This document shows positions 1 through 8,213 of a DNA stretch of 64,000 bases, one piece after another. A program made the translations under genes and the position numbers. Source of the stretch: Pseudomonas guariconensis (GTDB lineage Bacteria; Pseudomonadota; Gammaproteobacteria; Pseudomonadales; Pseudomonadaceae); contig NZ_FMYX01000010.1 in the NCBI RefSeq assembly GCF_900102675.1, positions 1-64,000 of the forward strand, in the 5' to 3' direction. The notes under the pieces are model-generated. The model had not been told where the DNA came from, made no database searches, and saw only the letters and a program-made list of their open reading frames with translations. Position 1 is the stretch's first letter; each line of letters starts with the position of its first letter.

Positions 1-425
1 GATTTGGTTAAGCGCTTTGCTCAACCGAGGCCGCGCATTCTACGCTTTCCTCTAAGTCTGTCAAGCGTTTATTTTGAAGTTTTTTCCGAGAAACCCGTTC
101 AACTTCAACCGCTTAACTCGCTGCGATCTCTCGTAGCGGGAGGCGAATCATACAGCGTTAAAACCTGCTGTCAACTGCCTTTTTCACCGCTGCCGATCAG
201 AAGACCGAAGCCCTTCCGATATTACCTGAAGCGTTCAACTCGTTGATTATCAAGGAGTTTTGCGTTTCGACTACGTCGGAAGTGGGGCGCATTATAAGGA
301 GATTCGAACCCCCGTCAACAGGTATTTAAAAAAACATCACCTTTATACTCTTGCGACCCACCTGCCCCATTGCGCACTATAGTGCGCACACCGCGTTACC
401 CTCTCAAAAGGATTGCCTGCCCTAA
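1..425. other. Left-edge intergenic region, no gene called
   Basis: No gene is supported here. A reading frame of 80 codons (4-246) is open, but its product is arginine/serine/proline-rich without any family resemblance, and no ribosome site precedes it. The stretch is less GC-rich than the genes around it and carries short runs of A and T near 329-336. The only strong signal is the perfect palindrome at 371-388, described separately, which lies in the promoter region of the exporter gene downstream. Confidence 0.5.
371..388. promoter_or_regulatory. Perfect 18-bp palindrome, probable operator for rhtA
   Basis: TGCGCACTATAGTGCGCA is identical to its own reverse complement. It contains TATAGT (378-383), which could serve as a -10 element, so a bound protein would block RNA polymerase. 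It sits 37 bases before the rhtA start. Two imperfect copies (15 of 18 bases identical to this one) lie at 8771-8788 and 8800-8817 beside an XRE-cupin regulator gene, making that regulator the best candidate ligand. The palindrome is seen directly; the operator role is inferred. Confidence 0.65.
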
Positions 426-1313
426 ATGAACATCCAGCCCCGCAGCCTGGCCGCCACACTCTTTCCTATCGGCTTGCTGATCATTGCCATGACATCGATT
501 CAATCTGGCGCTTCTCTGGCCAAGACCATGTTCCCTGTCGTCGGGGCCCAAGGCACCACCGCGCTGCGCTTGGTGTTCGCCAGTATCATCATGTTACTGC
601 TGCTTCGACCATGGCGAGTGCGCATGAGCACCGCAGCCCTGCGCAGCGTGGTTATCTACGGCTTGGCACTGGGCGGGATGAACCTTCTCTTTTATATGGC
701 TGTGCGCACCGTCCCGCTGGGAATCGCTGTCGCTCTGGAATTCACCGGCCCCTTGGCCGTGGCACTCCTGGCCTCGCGACGGGTCATGGACTTTCTCTGG
801 ATCGGACTGGCAGTCATCGGCTTGCTGCTATTGATCCCGATCGGCCAATCCGATCATGCCATCGACCCAACAGGCGCTGCGTATGCCTTGGGCGCCGGGG
901 TCTGCTGGGCGCTCTACATTCTTTATGGGCAACGCGCAGGGTCCGAACATGGCATCCAGACCGCCGCCCTTGGCGTGTTGGTCGCCGCACTATTCGTCGC
1001 CCCCATTGGCATCGCCCATGCCGGCAGCGCACTGCTGACCCCTGCCCTGCTTCCGGTGGCCCTCGGTGTCGCGATTCTCTCGACAGCACTTCCCTACAGC
1101 CTGGAAATGATTGCCTTGACCAAGATGCCCGCACGGACCTTCGGCACCTTGATGAGCATTGAGCCTGTCATTGCGGCGCTTTCTGGCCTGCTGTTTTTGG
1201 GTGAAGTGCTGACAATCGCCCAGTGGCTGGCGATTCTGGCCATCATCACTGCATCGGTAGGCGCAACGTTGTCCATGCGCCGGGAAGCACCGGCCGCCGT
1301 AGCGGCAGACTGA
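426..1313 (+). CDS. rhtA: RhtA-type threonine/homoserine exporter (EamA/DMT family)
   Basis: A 295-residue inner-membrane protein with about ten hydrophobic segments, arranged as two EamA repeats (about 10-140 and 150-285). It closely resembles E. coli RhtA along its whole length, including the stretches SIQSGASLAKTMFP, TVPLGIAVALEFTGPLAVAL, SGQRAG-like YGQRAGSEHG, and AILSTALPYSLEMIALT. RhtA exports threonine, homoserine and some amino-acid analogues using the proton gradient. The ATG at 426 is chosen from protein alignment; the upstream AAAGGA (406-411) is rather far for a ribosome site. The gene stands alone, and a perfect palindrome at 371-388 probably controls it. Exact substrates in this organism are not shown by sequence. 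Confidence 0.88.
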   Translation: MNIQPRSLAATLFPIGLLIIAMTSIQSGASLAKTMFPVVGAQGTTALRLVFASIIMLLLLRPWRVRMSTAALRSVVIYGLALGGMNLLFYMAVRTVPLGIAVALEFTGPLAVALLASRRVMDFLWIGLAVIGLLLLIPIGQSDHAIDPTGAAYALGAGVCWALYILYGQRAGSEHGIQTAALGVLVAALFVAPIGIAHAGSALLTPALLPVALGVAILSTALPYSLEMIALTKMPARTFGTLMSIEPVIAALSGLLFLGEVLTIAQWLAILAIITASVGATLSMRREAPAAVAAD

Positions 1314-1376
1314 CATGAGAAATCTTTTCATTTGACAGGGAATTTCCGATTGTCTCACCCTGCCTGCCTGACTAAG

Positions 1377-1394
1377 CTGTCATAAAAATTTGAT
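1377..1394 (+). promoter_or_regulatory. Possible PHO-box-like sequence before the lipoprotein gene
   Basis: CTGTCATAAAAATTTGAT matches the first half of the known PhoB box (CTGTCAT plus AT-rich spacer) exactly, while the second half is poor. TACTGT at 1407-1412 would be a -10 element at a suitable distance. One half-site is weak evidence, so phosphate control is only a suggestion. Confidence 0.25.
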
Positions 1395-1461
1395 CTTTAC
1401 GCTATCTACTGTAAAAACAGGGATGTTGGAGAACCTTCAGGAAGAAAAGAGCGAAAACGAC

Positions 1462-1486
1462 AGAGCCAGACGTGCTGGTCGGCTCT
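1462..1486 (+). other. Hairpin in the leader of the lipoprotein gene
   Basis: AGAGCC (1462-1467) pairs with GGCTCT (1481-1486), followed by GCTTTT and then the ribosome site AAGGAC ahead of the ATG at 1503. The hairpin plus short T run could act as an attenuator or protect the mRNA 5' end. The stem is only six base pairs, so the function is uncertain. Confidence 0.35.
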
Positions 1487-1502
1487 GCTTTTAAGGACAG
1501 GA

Positions 1503-1784
1503 ATGAAACGTATTTTTCTCATCCTGGTCATCTTGGCCATTGCTGGATGCGCCGCCACCTCCAAGACGGAGGTGAAACGGGGAAAGAAGGGCTTGCACAT
1601 CAACTGCTCAGGCTTGTCCTCTTCTTGGGACAAGTGCTACAGCAAAGCGGCCACCTCCTGTGGCAAACGTGGCTACAAAGTCATCGCCCGCTCCGGCGAA
1701 ACCGATGAGGAGCCGGGCGACTACCTATTCGGCATCAACCCTGCCGGCTACACCAGCCGCAGCATGATCGTCCTGTGCAAATGA
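1503..1784 (+). CDS. Small conserved lipoprotein
   Basis: A 93-residue protein starting with a short positively charged segment, a hydrophobic stretch and the lipobox LAIAGC, so it should be lipidated at Cys16 and anchored to a membrane. The mature part is small and basic, with further cysteines (Cys35, Cys44, Cys53, Cys92) that could form two disulfides in the periplasm. It resembles small uncharacterised Pseudomonas lipoproteins; no catalytic motif is visible. The ATG is preceded by AAGGACAGGA. A strong bidirectional terminator follows immediately, so the gene is transcribed alone, convergent with the aminopeptidase P gene. Confidence 0.7.
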   Translation: MKRIFLILVILAIAGCAATSKTEVKRGKKGLHINCSGLSSSWDKCYSKAATSCGKRGYKVIARSGETDEEPGDYLFGINPAGYTSRSMIVLCK

Positions 1785-1791
1785 CATGAAA

Positions 1792-1817
1792 AAAGGGCAG
1801 CCCATCGGCTGCCCTTT
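1792..1817. terminator. Bidirectional intrinsic terminator
   Basis: AAAGGGCAGCC (1792-1802) and GGCTGCCCTTT (1807-1817) form a perfect 11-bp stem around a CATC loop. On the minus strand it is followed by a clear T run and ends the aminopeptidase P transcript; on the plus strand the T run is shorter and it ends the lipoprotein transcript. Confidence 0.85.
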
Positions 1818-1837
1818 CTCGTTACTGCCCTTCCCCA

Positions 1838-3646
1838 TCAAAGGGGCGCAGTGCGTGCCTCGAGCCAGGCCAAGGCTTCGTCCTTGAGCAATGGCGCCAG
1901 TCGTTCACGTACCGTCGCATGGTAGCTGTTGAGCCACTGCACATCGTCCTGCCCAAGCAACTCTGGGATCAAGCAACGGGTATCGATCGGGCACAAGGTC
2001 AAGGTTTCGAAACAGAGAAAGTCGCCAAACTCACTCTTGCCAGCGTCGCGGTTCACAACGAGGTTCTCGATCCGCACCCCCCAGGCTCCTGGCCGGTAGG
2101 TACCAGGCTCGATGGAGCTGATCATGCCCACTTGCATGGCCGTCTGTGGCAGAGTCGGCGCCTGATAGGCAATCACTTGTGGCCCCTCATGGACATTCAT
2201 GAAATAGCCCACGCCATGCCCGGTGCCATGCCCATAGTCGACCTGGTCAGCCCAGATCGGCGCGCGGGCGATGGCATCGAGCAACGGCGACAGGATCCCG
2301 CGGGGGAAGCGTGCCCGCGACAATGCAATCATGCCCTTGAGCACACGGGTACAATCCTGCTTCTGCTCGAGGCTGGGAACGCCGATCGGCACCATCCGGG
2401 TGATGTCAGTGGTACCCCCTACATATTGGCCACCAGAATCGATCAACAGCAAACCATCGCCTTCGATCACCGCATGGGACTGCTCAGTCGCCCGGTAATG
2501 CGGCATGGCACCGTTGGCGTTGAACGCTGCGATGGTGGAAAAACTCAACGACACGAACCCCGGCCGGCGCCCACGCGCCGCGCTCAATCGTTCGTCGATA
2601 GTCAGCTCGGTGATGGTTTGCTTGCCTAAGTTGGCCTCAAACCAGGCGAAGAATTCGCACAACGCCGCGCCGTCCTGCTCCATTACCTGACGGATATGCA
2701 CCAGATCTTCTTCGCCCTTGCGGGACTTGCTCAAGGTGGTCGGATTGATACCCTCGAGCAATTGCACATCGGCGCTCAGGTGATCCAGCAAGCCACAGGT
2801 GACACGGGCCGGATCCACCAGCAAGCGGGCATTTGGGGGTATCGCGGCCAAGGCCCGGCCGATTTCTGCATAGTCGCGCACCGAGATCCCATCGACCGCC
2901 AGCACATGGCGCAGGTGATCATCGACCTTGTCCAGGCCGACGAACAGCGTTGCCTGCTCCTGCCCGATCAACGCGAAGGAGACAAATACCGGGTTGTAGG
3001 AGACATCGCTGCCGCGCAGGTTGAACAACCAGGCAATGTCGTCGAGAGTGGCGATGAAGTGCCAATCGGCGCCGCGCTCAGTCAGGGTCTGCCGCAGTTC
3101 GGCAAGTTTTTCCGCACGACTGACGGTCGCATGAGGCGGTAGATGCTGGTAGACCGGATTGCCTGGCAGAGCCGGCCGCCCGTCCCAGACCCGCTCCAGC
3201 AAATCCAGATGGGTCAGCAAGCGCACTTCGCGGGCCTTCAGTCGCTCCTGCAACTGCCGGGCGGAGGCCAACGCCATCACTGCTCCATCGACGGCCACCG
3301 TTCCCTGGTACCGAACATGCTCACCAAGCCACTCCAGCGCCCCTGGTTGGCCAGGCAGCAACTTCATCAGCTCGATGCCACTGCCCGCCAGTTCATGCTG
3401 GGCCTGCTCCCAGTAGCGGCTATCGGCCCACAGCCCGGCGAAATCGGCCGTGACGACCAAAGTCCCTACTGAGCCATGAAAGCCAGACAACCACTGGCGG
3501 CCTTGCCAGTGCCCTGGCAGATACTCGGATAGATGGGGGTCAGCCGAGGGGACCAGCAAGGCATCCACGCCTTCGCCGGCCATTATCTCGCGCACACGCG
3601 CCAGGCGGGCCGGAACGCTTTGCTGAATCGGGGACTGAATGTTCAT
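1838..3646 (-). CDS. Aminopeptidase P family Xaa-Pro peptidase (M24B)
   Basis: A 602-residue protein with the long three-domain layout of cytosolic aminopeptidase P: two creatinase N-like domains (about 10-150 and 155-315), a C-terminal pita-bread catalytic domain (about 320-530) and a short C-terminal M24 extension. The metal ligands are visible: Asp in LLIDSGGQY and in TTDITRM, His in GHGTGHGVG, Glu in SSIEPGTY and Glu in VRIENLV. The family removes N-terminal residues preceding proline using two metal ions, normally Mn2+. The ATG at 3646 is preferred because GGAGT lies just upstream; an open frame extends further to 3748 but lacks a ribosome site. It is divergent from the DUF3182-like gene. 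Confidence 0.88.
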   Translation of the reverse strand: MNIQSPIQQSVPARLARVREIMAGEGVDALLVPSADPHLSEYLPGHWQGRQWLSGFHGSVGTLVVTADFAGLWADSRYWEQAQHELAGSGIELMKLLPGQPGALEWLGEHVRYQGTVAVDGAVMALASARQLQERLKAREVRLLTHLDLLERVWDGRPALPGNPVYQHLPPHATVSRAEKLAELRQTLTERGADWHFIATLDDIAWLFNLRGSDVSYNPVFVSFALIGQEQATLFVGLDKVDDHLRHVLAVDGISVRDYAEIGRALAAIPPNARLLVDPARVTCGLLDHLSADVQLLEGINPTTLSKSRKGEEDLVHIRQVMEQDGAALCEFFAWFEANLGKQTITELTIDERLSAARGRRPGFVSLSFSTIAAFNANGAMPHYRATEQSHAVIEGDGLLLIDSGGQYVGGTTDITRMVPIGVPSLEQKQDCTRVLKGMIALSRARFPRGILSPLLDAIARAPIWADQVDYGHGTGHGVGYFMNVHEGPQVIAYQAPTLPQTAMQVGMISSIEPGTYRPGAWGVRIENLVVNRDAGKSEFGDFLCFETLTLCPIDTRCLIPELLGQDDVQWLNSYHATVRERLAPLLKDEALAWLEARTAPL

Positions 3647-3821
3647 GCGCACTCCTGCGGATACACCATCGGCTATTCCAAGCCGTTGATAATGGAGCAG
3701 CCGGCCATGCCCTGCAATCGCCGCGCGGCATCGGCGAGCCACGGCCATTGATCATGTCGGCTGAACTTTGCCCGCCCAAGTGCCTTCAGACTCCATACAT
3801 CCCAGCGGACAGACTTCGCCT

Positions 3822-4934
3822 ATGCCCCAGTCCAGCGACCCGAAAACCGCCGTTGTCCTGCTCGACACACGTGAACACACCCCCGAGCACGAGCACGCGG
3901 TCCATCTCAAAATCGCCAATTACCTGGCTCGACTGCTGGGTATCGATCGTGTGGAAACCCGACTGCCCTCGACCAGCACCGGTGCCTTCTATTATCTGCC
4001 CACCGAAACCCTGGTTGATTCACAACGCTACCGCGCCATGGGCATCCTCGACGAAGACGACCTGTTCGGTGGTGTGGTGCCTTTCCCATTCGTGGCGACC
4101 AAGGCGATTTCCCACCCTTTGCCAGCCAATGCCAGCTTCCCGCCCGGCTGGAGCGACGCCTTCGCCCAGGACGCGTGCGATGCCCTCTTGCGGGGCTATA
4201 CCGTTTTCAGCAAAGCCGACGCTCGGCAAGCTGCGCGCTTGCTGCTAAACGAGGGTCCGCTGCGGGTCAAGCCGGTACTGGCCTGCGCCGGGCGAGGACA
4301 AGCCGTGATCGAAGAGGCACAGGACCTCGAACCGATGCTTGCGCAAATGGACGACAAGGCGTTGGCGCTCGTTGGCCTCGTGCTCGAAGAGCATCTGGAA
4401 CAAGTACAGACCTTCAGTGTCGGCCAGGTGCGGGTGGGACAATTGAGCTGCAGCTACTACGGCACCCAACGCCTGACTCACGATCACTCGGGCACCGAAA
4501 TCTACGGTGGCTCGGACCTGATCGTGGTTCGAGGGGGCTATGAGGCCTTGCTGCAACTGCCACTGGAAGATCATCTGCGTCTGGCGATCACCCAGGCCAT
4601 GACCTACGAACGCGCCGCCCAGCAGCACTTTCCAGGCTTCATCGCTTCGCGCCGCAACTACGATATCGCCCGCGGTCTGGACGCGCGCCAGCACCTGCGC
4701 AGCGGGGTGTTAGAGCAATCCTGGCGCCTGGGCGGTGCCAGCAGCGCCGAGGTCCTGGCCCTGCAGGCCTTCGCCGATGACCCAGCCCTGTTGCAGGTAC
4801 GCGCTTCGAGCCATGAAGTCTTCGGTACCGCCAAATTGCCGGCCGACGCCACACTTTTCTACCAAGGAAACGACAGTGAACTTGGACAACTCAGCAAATA
4901 TGCACGGATACGCCACCATGACCATTCAGAGTGA
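3822..4934 (+). CDS. DUF3182-like protein, possible ATP-grasp fold
   Basis: A 370-residue soluble protein without signal peptide or membrane segments. The whole-length pattern recalls the Pseudomonas DUF3182 family, including VKPVLACAGRGQ near residue 150 and GTEIYGGSDLIVVRGG near residue 230; these glycine-rich and acidic stretches are reminiscent of ATP-grasp enzymes, but no reaction is known to me. The ATG at 3822 (MPQSSD) is chosen over a TTG at 3768 that has no ribosome site. The gene overlaps the following hydrolase by 59 bases if the latter uses its GTG start, so the two are probably translationally coupled and may act together. Confidence 0.65.
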   Translation: MPQSSDPKTAVVLLDTREHTPEHEHAVHLKIANYLARLLGIDRVETRLPSTSTGAFYYLPTETLVDSQRYRAMGILDEDDLFGGVVPFPFVATKAISHPLPANASFPPGWSDAFAQDACDALLRGYTVFSKADARQAARLLLNEGPLRVKPVLACAGRGQAVIEEAQDLEPMLAQMDDKALALVGLVLEEHLEQVQTFSVGQVRVGQLSCSYYGTQRLTHDHSGTEIYGGSDLIVVRGGYEALLQLPLEDHLRLAITQAMTYERAAQQHFPGFIASRRNYDIARGLDARQHLRSGVLEQSWRLGGASSAEVLALQAFADDPALLQVRASSHEVFGTAKLPADATLFYQGNDSELGQLSKYARIRHHDHSE

Positions 4935-5688
4935 AACCGTAGAGTTGCAGGTCGAGGACGGCCGCATCGCCGGCACCGTGGTCAGCCCCGGCAGCAAGAT
5001 GCCGGCCATTCTCTTCGTCCACGGCTGGGGCGGCAGCCAGCAACGCGACTTGGCACGGGCACGACAGATCACCGGCCTAGGCTGCGTGTGCATGACCTTC
5101 GACCTGCGCGGCCACGAGAAGACCGAAAGTCAGCGATTGACCGTCACCCGCCAACAGAACCTCGAAGACCTTCTGGCCGCCTATGACCGCCTGGCCAGCC
5201 ACCCAGCAGTGGACCCGAGCGCCATCGCGCTGATTGGCAGCAGCTATGGCGGCTACCTGGCGACTTTGCTCACCACTCAGCGGCCAGTCAGATGGCTTGC
5301 CTTGCGGGTCCCGGCATTGTATTGGGACGAAGACTGGGGCACCCCCAAGCAAGCCTTGGACCGCCAGCGCCTGAACAACTATCGCCAGCGGATTCTGGGC
5401 CCAGCCGACAATCGCGCCCTGGCAGCTTGCGCCGAATTCACAGGCGATGTGCTGCTGGTGGAGTCCGAGCATGATGATTATGTGCCGCACAATACGTTGA
5501 TGAGCTATCGCTCGGCGTTCGTTGCTGCCCATTCTCTGACCCATCGCATCGTCGATGGGGCGGATCATGCGCTGTCCAGCGAAGAGAGCCAGAAAGGCTA
5601 CAGTTCGATCCTCGCGTCCTGGATCGCAGAAATGGTCATCGGCGCCCGTCTGGACCGTTACCCGCATTACGCCCCGTGGTATGCCTGA
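4876..5688 (+). CDS. Alpha/beta hydrolase (dienelactone hydrolase/peptidase-like)
   Basis: A 270-residue cytoplasmic alpha/beta hydrolase. It has the oxyanion strand LFVHGWGG, the nucleophile elbow GSSYGG (Ser near residue 120), an acid in ESEHDDYVP and the catalytic His in DGADHAL, so the triad is complete. The layout suits S9/dienelactone-type esterases; the substrate is unknown. The GTG at 4876 is chosen because AAGGAAA precedes it by five bases; an ATG at 4918 has a poorer ribosome site. It overlaps the end of the DUF3182-like gene in another frame, and its own end overlaps the convergent monooxygenase gene by 22 bases. Confidence 0.8.
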   Translation: MNLDNSANMHGYATMTIQSETVELQVEDGRIAGTVVSPGSKMPAILFVHGWGGSQQRDLARARQITGLGCVCMTFDLRGHEKTESQRLTVTRQQNLEDLLAAYDRLASHPAVDPSAIALIGSSYGGYLATLLTTQRPVRWLALRVPALYWDEDWGTPKQALDRQRLNNYRQRILGPADNRALAACAEFTGDVLLVESEHDDYVPHNTLMSYRSAFVAAHSLTHRIVDGADHALSSEESQKGYSSILASWIAEMVIGARLDRYPHYAPWYA

Positions 5689-6047
5689 GGCTCACCGACC
5701 TGGCAATGCAGACCGCCATCCTCGCCTCGTACGAGGCTGCGCAACGTCTGGAAGGCGGCGAAGTTCACGCCCCGTGCTTGGTGCTGGCACAACAGGTCGA
5801 GAAACGGCTCCTCGACGAAGAAGCTGGCAGCCGCTGCCCATTCATGGCGTGATTGCCATTGCAGGTATTGGAGCACCCGACTGCCGTCATCGCTGGCTTG
5901 AATACTGACGCCAAGCAAACCGTCACAACGCACTGCCAGCTCTTCACTGCGCACTACCAAGGCATCAGCCAAGGCATGCTGGCAAGCTGCCGGCACTTCG
6001 TATTCAATCATCTGGGTAAACCATAAAGAATGGGGCTGAGCCGCCAT
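5667..6047 (-). CDS. Antibiotic-biosynthesis-monooxygenase-domain protein, SoxR target
   Basis: A 126-residue single-domain protein of the ABM ferredoxin-like fold (MIEYEVPAACQHALADAL at the start, LQYLQWQSRHEWAAA in the middle, then EPFLDLLCQHQ). Small ABM proteins typically act as homodimeric oxygenases or quinol-handling enzymes. The ATG at 6047 has AAGGAG at a good distance. It lies divergent from soxR with a sox box between them. In P. aeruginosa the gene beside soxR (PA2274) also encodes a putative monooxygenase and is induced by redox-cycling compounds such as phenazines; the same role is inferred here. Confidence 0.75.
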   Translation of the reverse strand: MAAQPHSLWFTQMIEYEVPAACQHALADALVVRSEELAVRCDGLLGVSIQASDDGSRVLQYLQWQSRHEWAAAASFFVEEPFLDLLCQHQARGVNFAAFQTLRSLVRGEDGGLHCQVGEPQAYHGA

Positions 6048-6100
6048 GGACAGTCTCCTTGTTGCGGATGCTTGCTGCACGATGGCTAACAAGGCTAAAA

Positions 6101-6118
6101 CCTCCAGTTAACTCAAGG
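6101..6118 (-). promoter_or_regulatory. Sox box in the promoter of the monooxygenase gene
   Basis: CCTCCAGTTAACTCAAGG matches the E. coli soxS operator CCTCAAGTTAACTTGAGG at 15 of 18 positions and keeps the central GTTAAC. Read on the minus strand it lies between TTGACC (-35) and TAGCCT (-10) separated by 19 bases. This overlong spacer is typical of MerR-family activated promoters, so oxidised SoxR should activate the monooxygenase gene. Confidence 0.85.
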
Positions 6119-6134
6119 TCAAGGGATTTTTTCC

Positions 6135-6575
6135 ATGTCTGGCACCCATCAGATGATGCTGAGCGTCGGCCAGTTGGCGGCCCGAAGCGGCGTGGCGGTC
6201 ACCGCATTGCACTTCTACGAAACCAAGGGGCTGATCCACAGTACGCGCAACGCCGGCAACCAGCGCCGCTATCCGCGCTCGATGCTGCGTAGAGTCGCCG
6301 TGATCAAGATGGCCCAGCGATTGGGTATCGCCCTTGCCGACATCGCCAAAGCCCTCGACAGCCTGCCCAACGATCACGTACCGACCGCCGAGGACTGGCG
6401 CCGGCTGTCGGCGCGATGGCGTGAGGACCTCAATCGCCGTATCGACGAACTGACCCTGTTGCGCGACCAGCTGGACGGCTGTATCGGTTGCGGCTGCCTG
6501 TCACTCAAAGAGTGCCCGCTGCGCAATCATCAGGACCGCCTGGCCGAGGAAGGGCCAGGGCCGCATCCGCAATGA
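6135..6575 (+). CDS. soxR: SoxR redox-sensing transcriptional activator (MerR family)
   Basis: A 146-residue MerR-family regulator: winged helix-turn-helix at 8-75, dimerisation helix about 85-115, and the iron-sulfur site Cys116, Cys119, Cys121 and Cys127 (C-x2-C-x-C-x5-C), the signature of SoxR. One-electron oxidation of its [2Fe-2S] cluster by redox-cycling drugs switches on target promoters. In pseudomonads the regulon lacks soxS and instead covers efflux and monooxygenase genes. The divergent ABM gene with its sox box fits this. The gene ends 13 bases before the convergent regulator gene's stop. Confidence 0.95.
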   Translation: MSGTHQMMLSVGQLAARSGVAVTALHFYETKGLIHSTRNAGNQRRYPRSMLRRVAVIKMAQRLGIALADIAKALDSLPNDHVPTAEDWRRLSARWREDLNRRIDELTLLRDQLDGCIGCGCLSLKECPLRNHQDRLAEEGPGPHPQ

Positions 6576-6588
6576 CAACCGCAGTCTG

Positions 6589-7569
6589 TCATGCCTGGAC
6601 GAAGCGCCGGCGGTAATCGCTGGGTGTCGATCCGGTGATGCGCTGGAAGACCTTGCGAAACGCTCCCGGATCCTGATAGCCCACGCCCCAGGCGATCTGA
6701 TCTACGCTGCGCCGCGTGAACTCCAGTAGCCGGCACGCCCTCACCACCCGTACCTGTTGGCAGTATTCGGTTGGCCGCATGCCGGTCGCCGCTCGAAAGC
6801 GACGCAAGAAAGTGCGCGGCTCAAGACCTGCGCACAACGCCATGGTCGTAAGGTCCACCTCCTGCGCGCCACTTCCCTGCAACCAGTGCTGGACTTTGAG
6901 CACTGCTTCGTCGCCATGGTCCAGCCGCGGGTTGAAGCGTGCGCCGGGTGAGGTCGTGGCAAGAGGCTCGACGGCCAAATAGCGTGCGGTCTCACGGGCC
7001 AGGGTCGCGCCGAGAAAGCGCTCCAGCAGGCGCAGTCCCAGGTCGGTCCAGGCCATCAGACCTGCCGAGGTCATGATGTCGCCATCATCGAGCAACGGCT
7101 GATTGGCCACCACCTCGATATTGGGAAAGCGCTCGGCCAGTGCCTGCGCGTAGTTCCAGTGAGTGCTGGCCTGACGGCCATCGAGCAAACCACTGGCGGC
7201 AATGAAGAACACTCCGATGCACACCGAGGCGAGCACCGCGCCCTGCCCATGCCATTGGCCGAGCGCGGCGCGATGATGCTCGAGCACCGTAGGCCCGGGG
7301 GCCGACGCCAGGCTTGGCGGAATCACCAACGCACGTACCTCATGCGAAGGTTGCGGCAAGCTGTCATGGATAGCCCGAACCTGCCCGTCGCCCTCGACCT
7401 GCCAATGGCTGACGCGCAACCTCGGCAGATCGCCCGCTCCAAGTTCCGCGGCCACCCGGTTGGCTACCGCGAACAGATCCGTCAGGCCCATCACCGCCGC
7501 ACCCTGGGCGCCGGGATAGATCAACACGCCGATTTCCAGGATGTTGGGGCTGTCAGTTTTTGCCGTCAT
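6589..7569 (-). CDS. GlxA-type AraC regulator with DJ-1/PfpI domain
   Basis: A 326-residue regulator with an N-terminal DJ-1/PfpI-like domain (about 10-190; GVLIYPGAQGAAVMGLTDLF and ASVCIGVFFIAASGLLDGRQASTHW) and a C-terminal AraC double helix-turn-helix (about 220-320; MALCAGLEPRTFLRRF and QIAWGVGYQDPGAFRKVF). Members of this group (GlxA, GbdR, CdhR) control amine and quaternary-ammonium catabolism or isochorismatase-like genes. It is divergently arranged with the cysteine hydrolase gene, with 82 bases between the starts, which suggests that the hydrolase is its target. The effector is unknown. Confidence 0.85.
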   Translation of the reverse strand: MTAKTDSPNILEIGVLIYPGAQGAAVMGLTDLFAVANRVAAELGAGDLPRLRVSHWQVEGDGQVRAIHDSLPQPSHEVRALVIPPSLASAPGPTVLEHHRAALGQWHGQGAVLASVCIGVFFIAASGLLDGRQASTHWNYAQALAERFPNIEVVANQPLLDDGDIMTSAGLMAWTDLGLRLLERFLGATLARETARYLAVEPLATTSPGARFNPRLDHGDEAVLKVQHWLQGSGAQEVDLTTMALCAGLEPRTFLRRFRAATGMRPTEYCQQVRVVRACRLLEFTRRSVDQIAWGVGYQDPGAFRKVFQRITGSTPSDYRRRFVQA

Positions 7570-7651
7570 TGTGTCGATCGCGCCAATCCCAGAGGTGGTC
7601 GTCCAAGCCTATAACTATCCACATCCAACCACTACTGCCATAGGAGGCAGC

Positions 7652-8209
7652 ATGAGCAAGCAGGCCCTGATCATCATCGACATCCAGAACGACTACTTCC
7701 CCGGCGGCAAGTGGACCCTCGACGGCGCCGATGCAGCCGCCGACAACGCCGCCCACCTGCTCGATGCCGCTCGCGAGCGGGGCGACTTGGTGGTGCATGT
7801 ACGCCATGAGTTCGACAGCGCCGACGCGCCGTTCTTCGCTCCGGCCTCCAAGGGCGCGCAGATCCATCCCAAGGTCGCACCAGCGCCGGGAGAACCGGTG
7901 GTGCTCAAGCATCAGGTCAACGCCTTCCGCGATACCGATCTCAAGTCCCTGCTGGACGAGCATCAGGTCAAGGCCGTGACCATCGTCGGCAGCATGAGCC
8001 ATATGTGTATCGATGCCGCGACGCGCGCCGCCGCCGATCATGGCTACCAAGTCACAGTGGCCCATGATGCCTGCGCCACGCTACCTCTGGAGTTTGCCGG
8101 CGAGCTAGTTCCTGCCGCCCAGGTCCACGCCGCTTCCATGGCTGCCTTGGCGTTCGCCTATGCCCGCGTCGCGAGCACCGAGCAACTGCTCGGCGAATAC
8201 GGTGCCTGA
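7652..8209 (+). CDS. Isochorismatase-like cysteine hydrolase
   Basis: A 185-residue cytoplasmic enzyme with the complete catalytic triad of the cysteine hydrolase family: Asp in ALIIIDIQNDYF, Lys in PVVLKHQ, and Cys in GSMSHMCIDAATRAA. The cis-peptide region just ahead of the Cys is present. Family members hydrolyse amides or vinyl ethers (nicotinamide, N-carbamoyl compounds, isochorismate); the exact substrate cannot be read from sequence. The ATG at 7652 is preceded by TAGGAGG; a longer frame upstream lacks a ribosome site. It is divergent from the GlxA-type regulator, the likely controller, and its stop lies four bases from the convergent XRE-cupin gene. Confidence 0.88.
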   Translation: MSKQALIIIDIQNDYFPGGKWTLDGADAAADNAAHLLDAARERGDLVVHVRHEFDSADAPFFAPASKGAQIHPKVAPAPGEPVVLKHQVNAFRDTDLKSLLDEHQVKAVTIVGSMSHMCIDAATRAAADHGYQVTVAHDACATLPLEFAGELVPAAQVHAASMAALAFAYARVASTEQLLGEYGA

Positions 8210-8213
8210 AAGG

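Noticed and set aside
4..246. Open frame of 80 codons at the left edge
   Set aside because: No ribosome site, Arg/Ser/Pro-rich product, no family pattern; likely noncoding.
295..320. GATTCGAACCCC, like the T-arm of a tRNA on the minus strand
   Set aside because: No acceptor stem, anticodon arm or CCA end can be placed around it.
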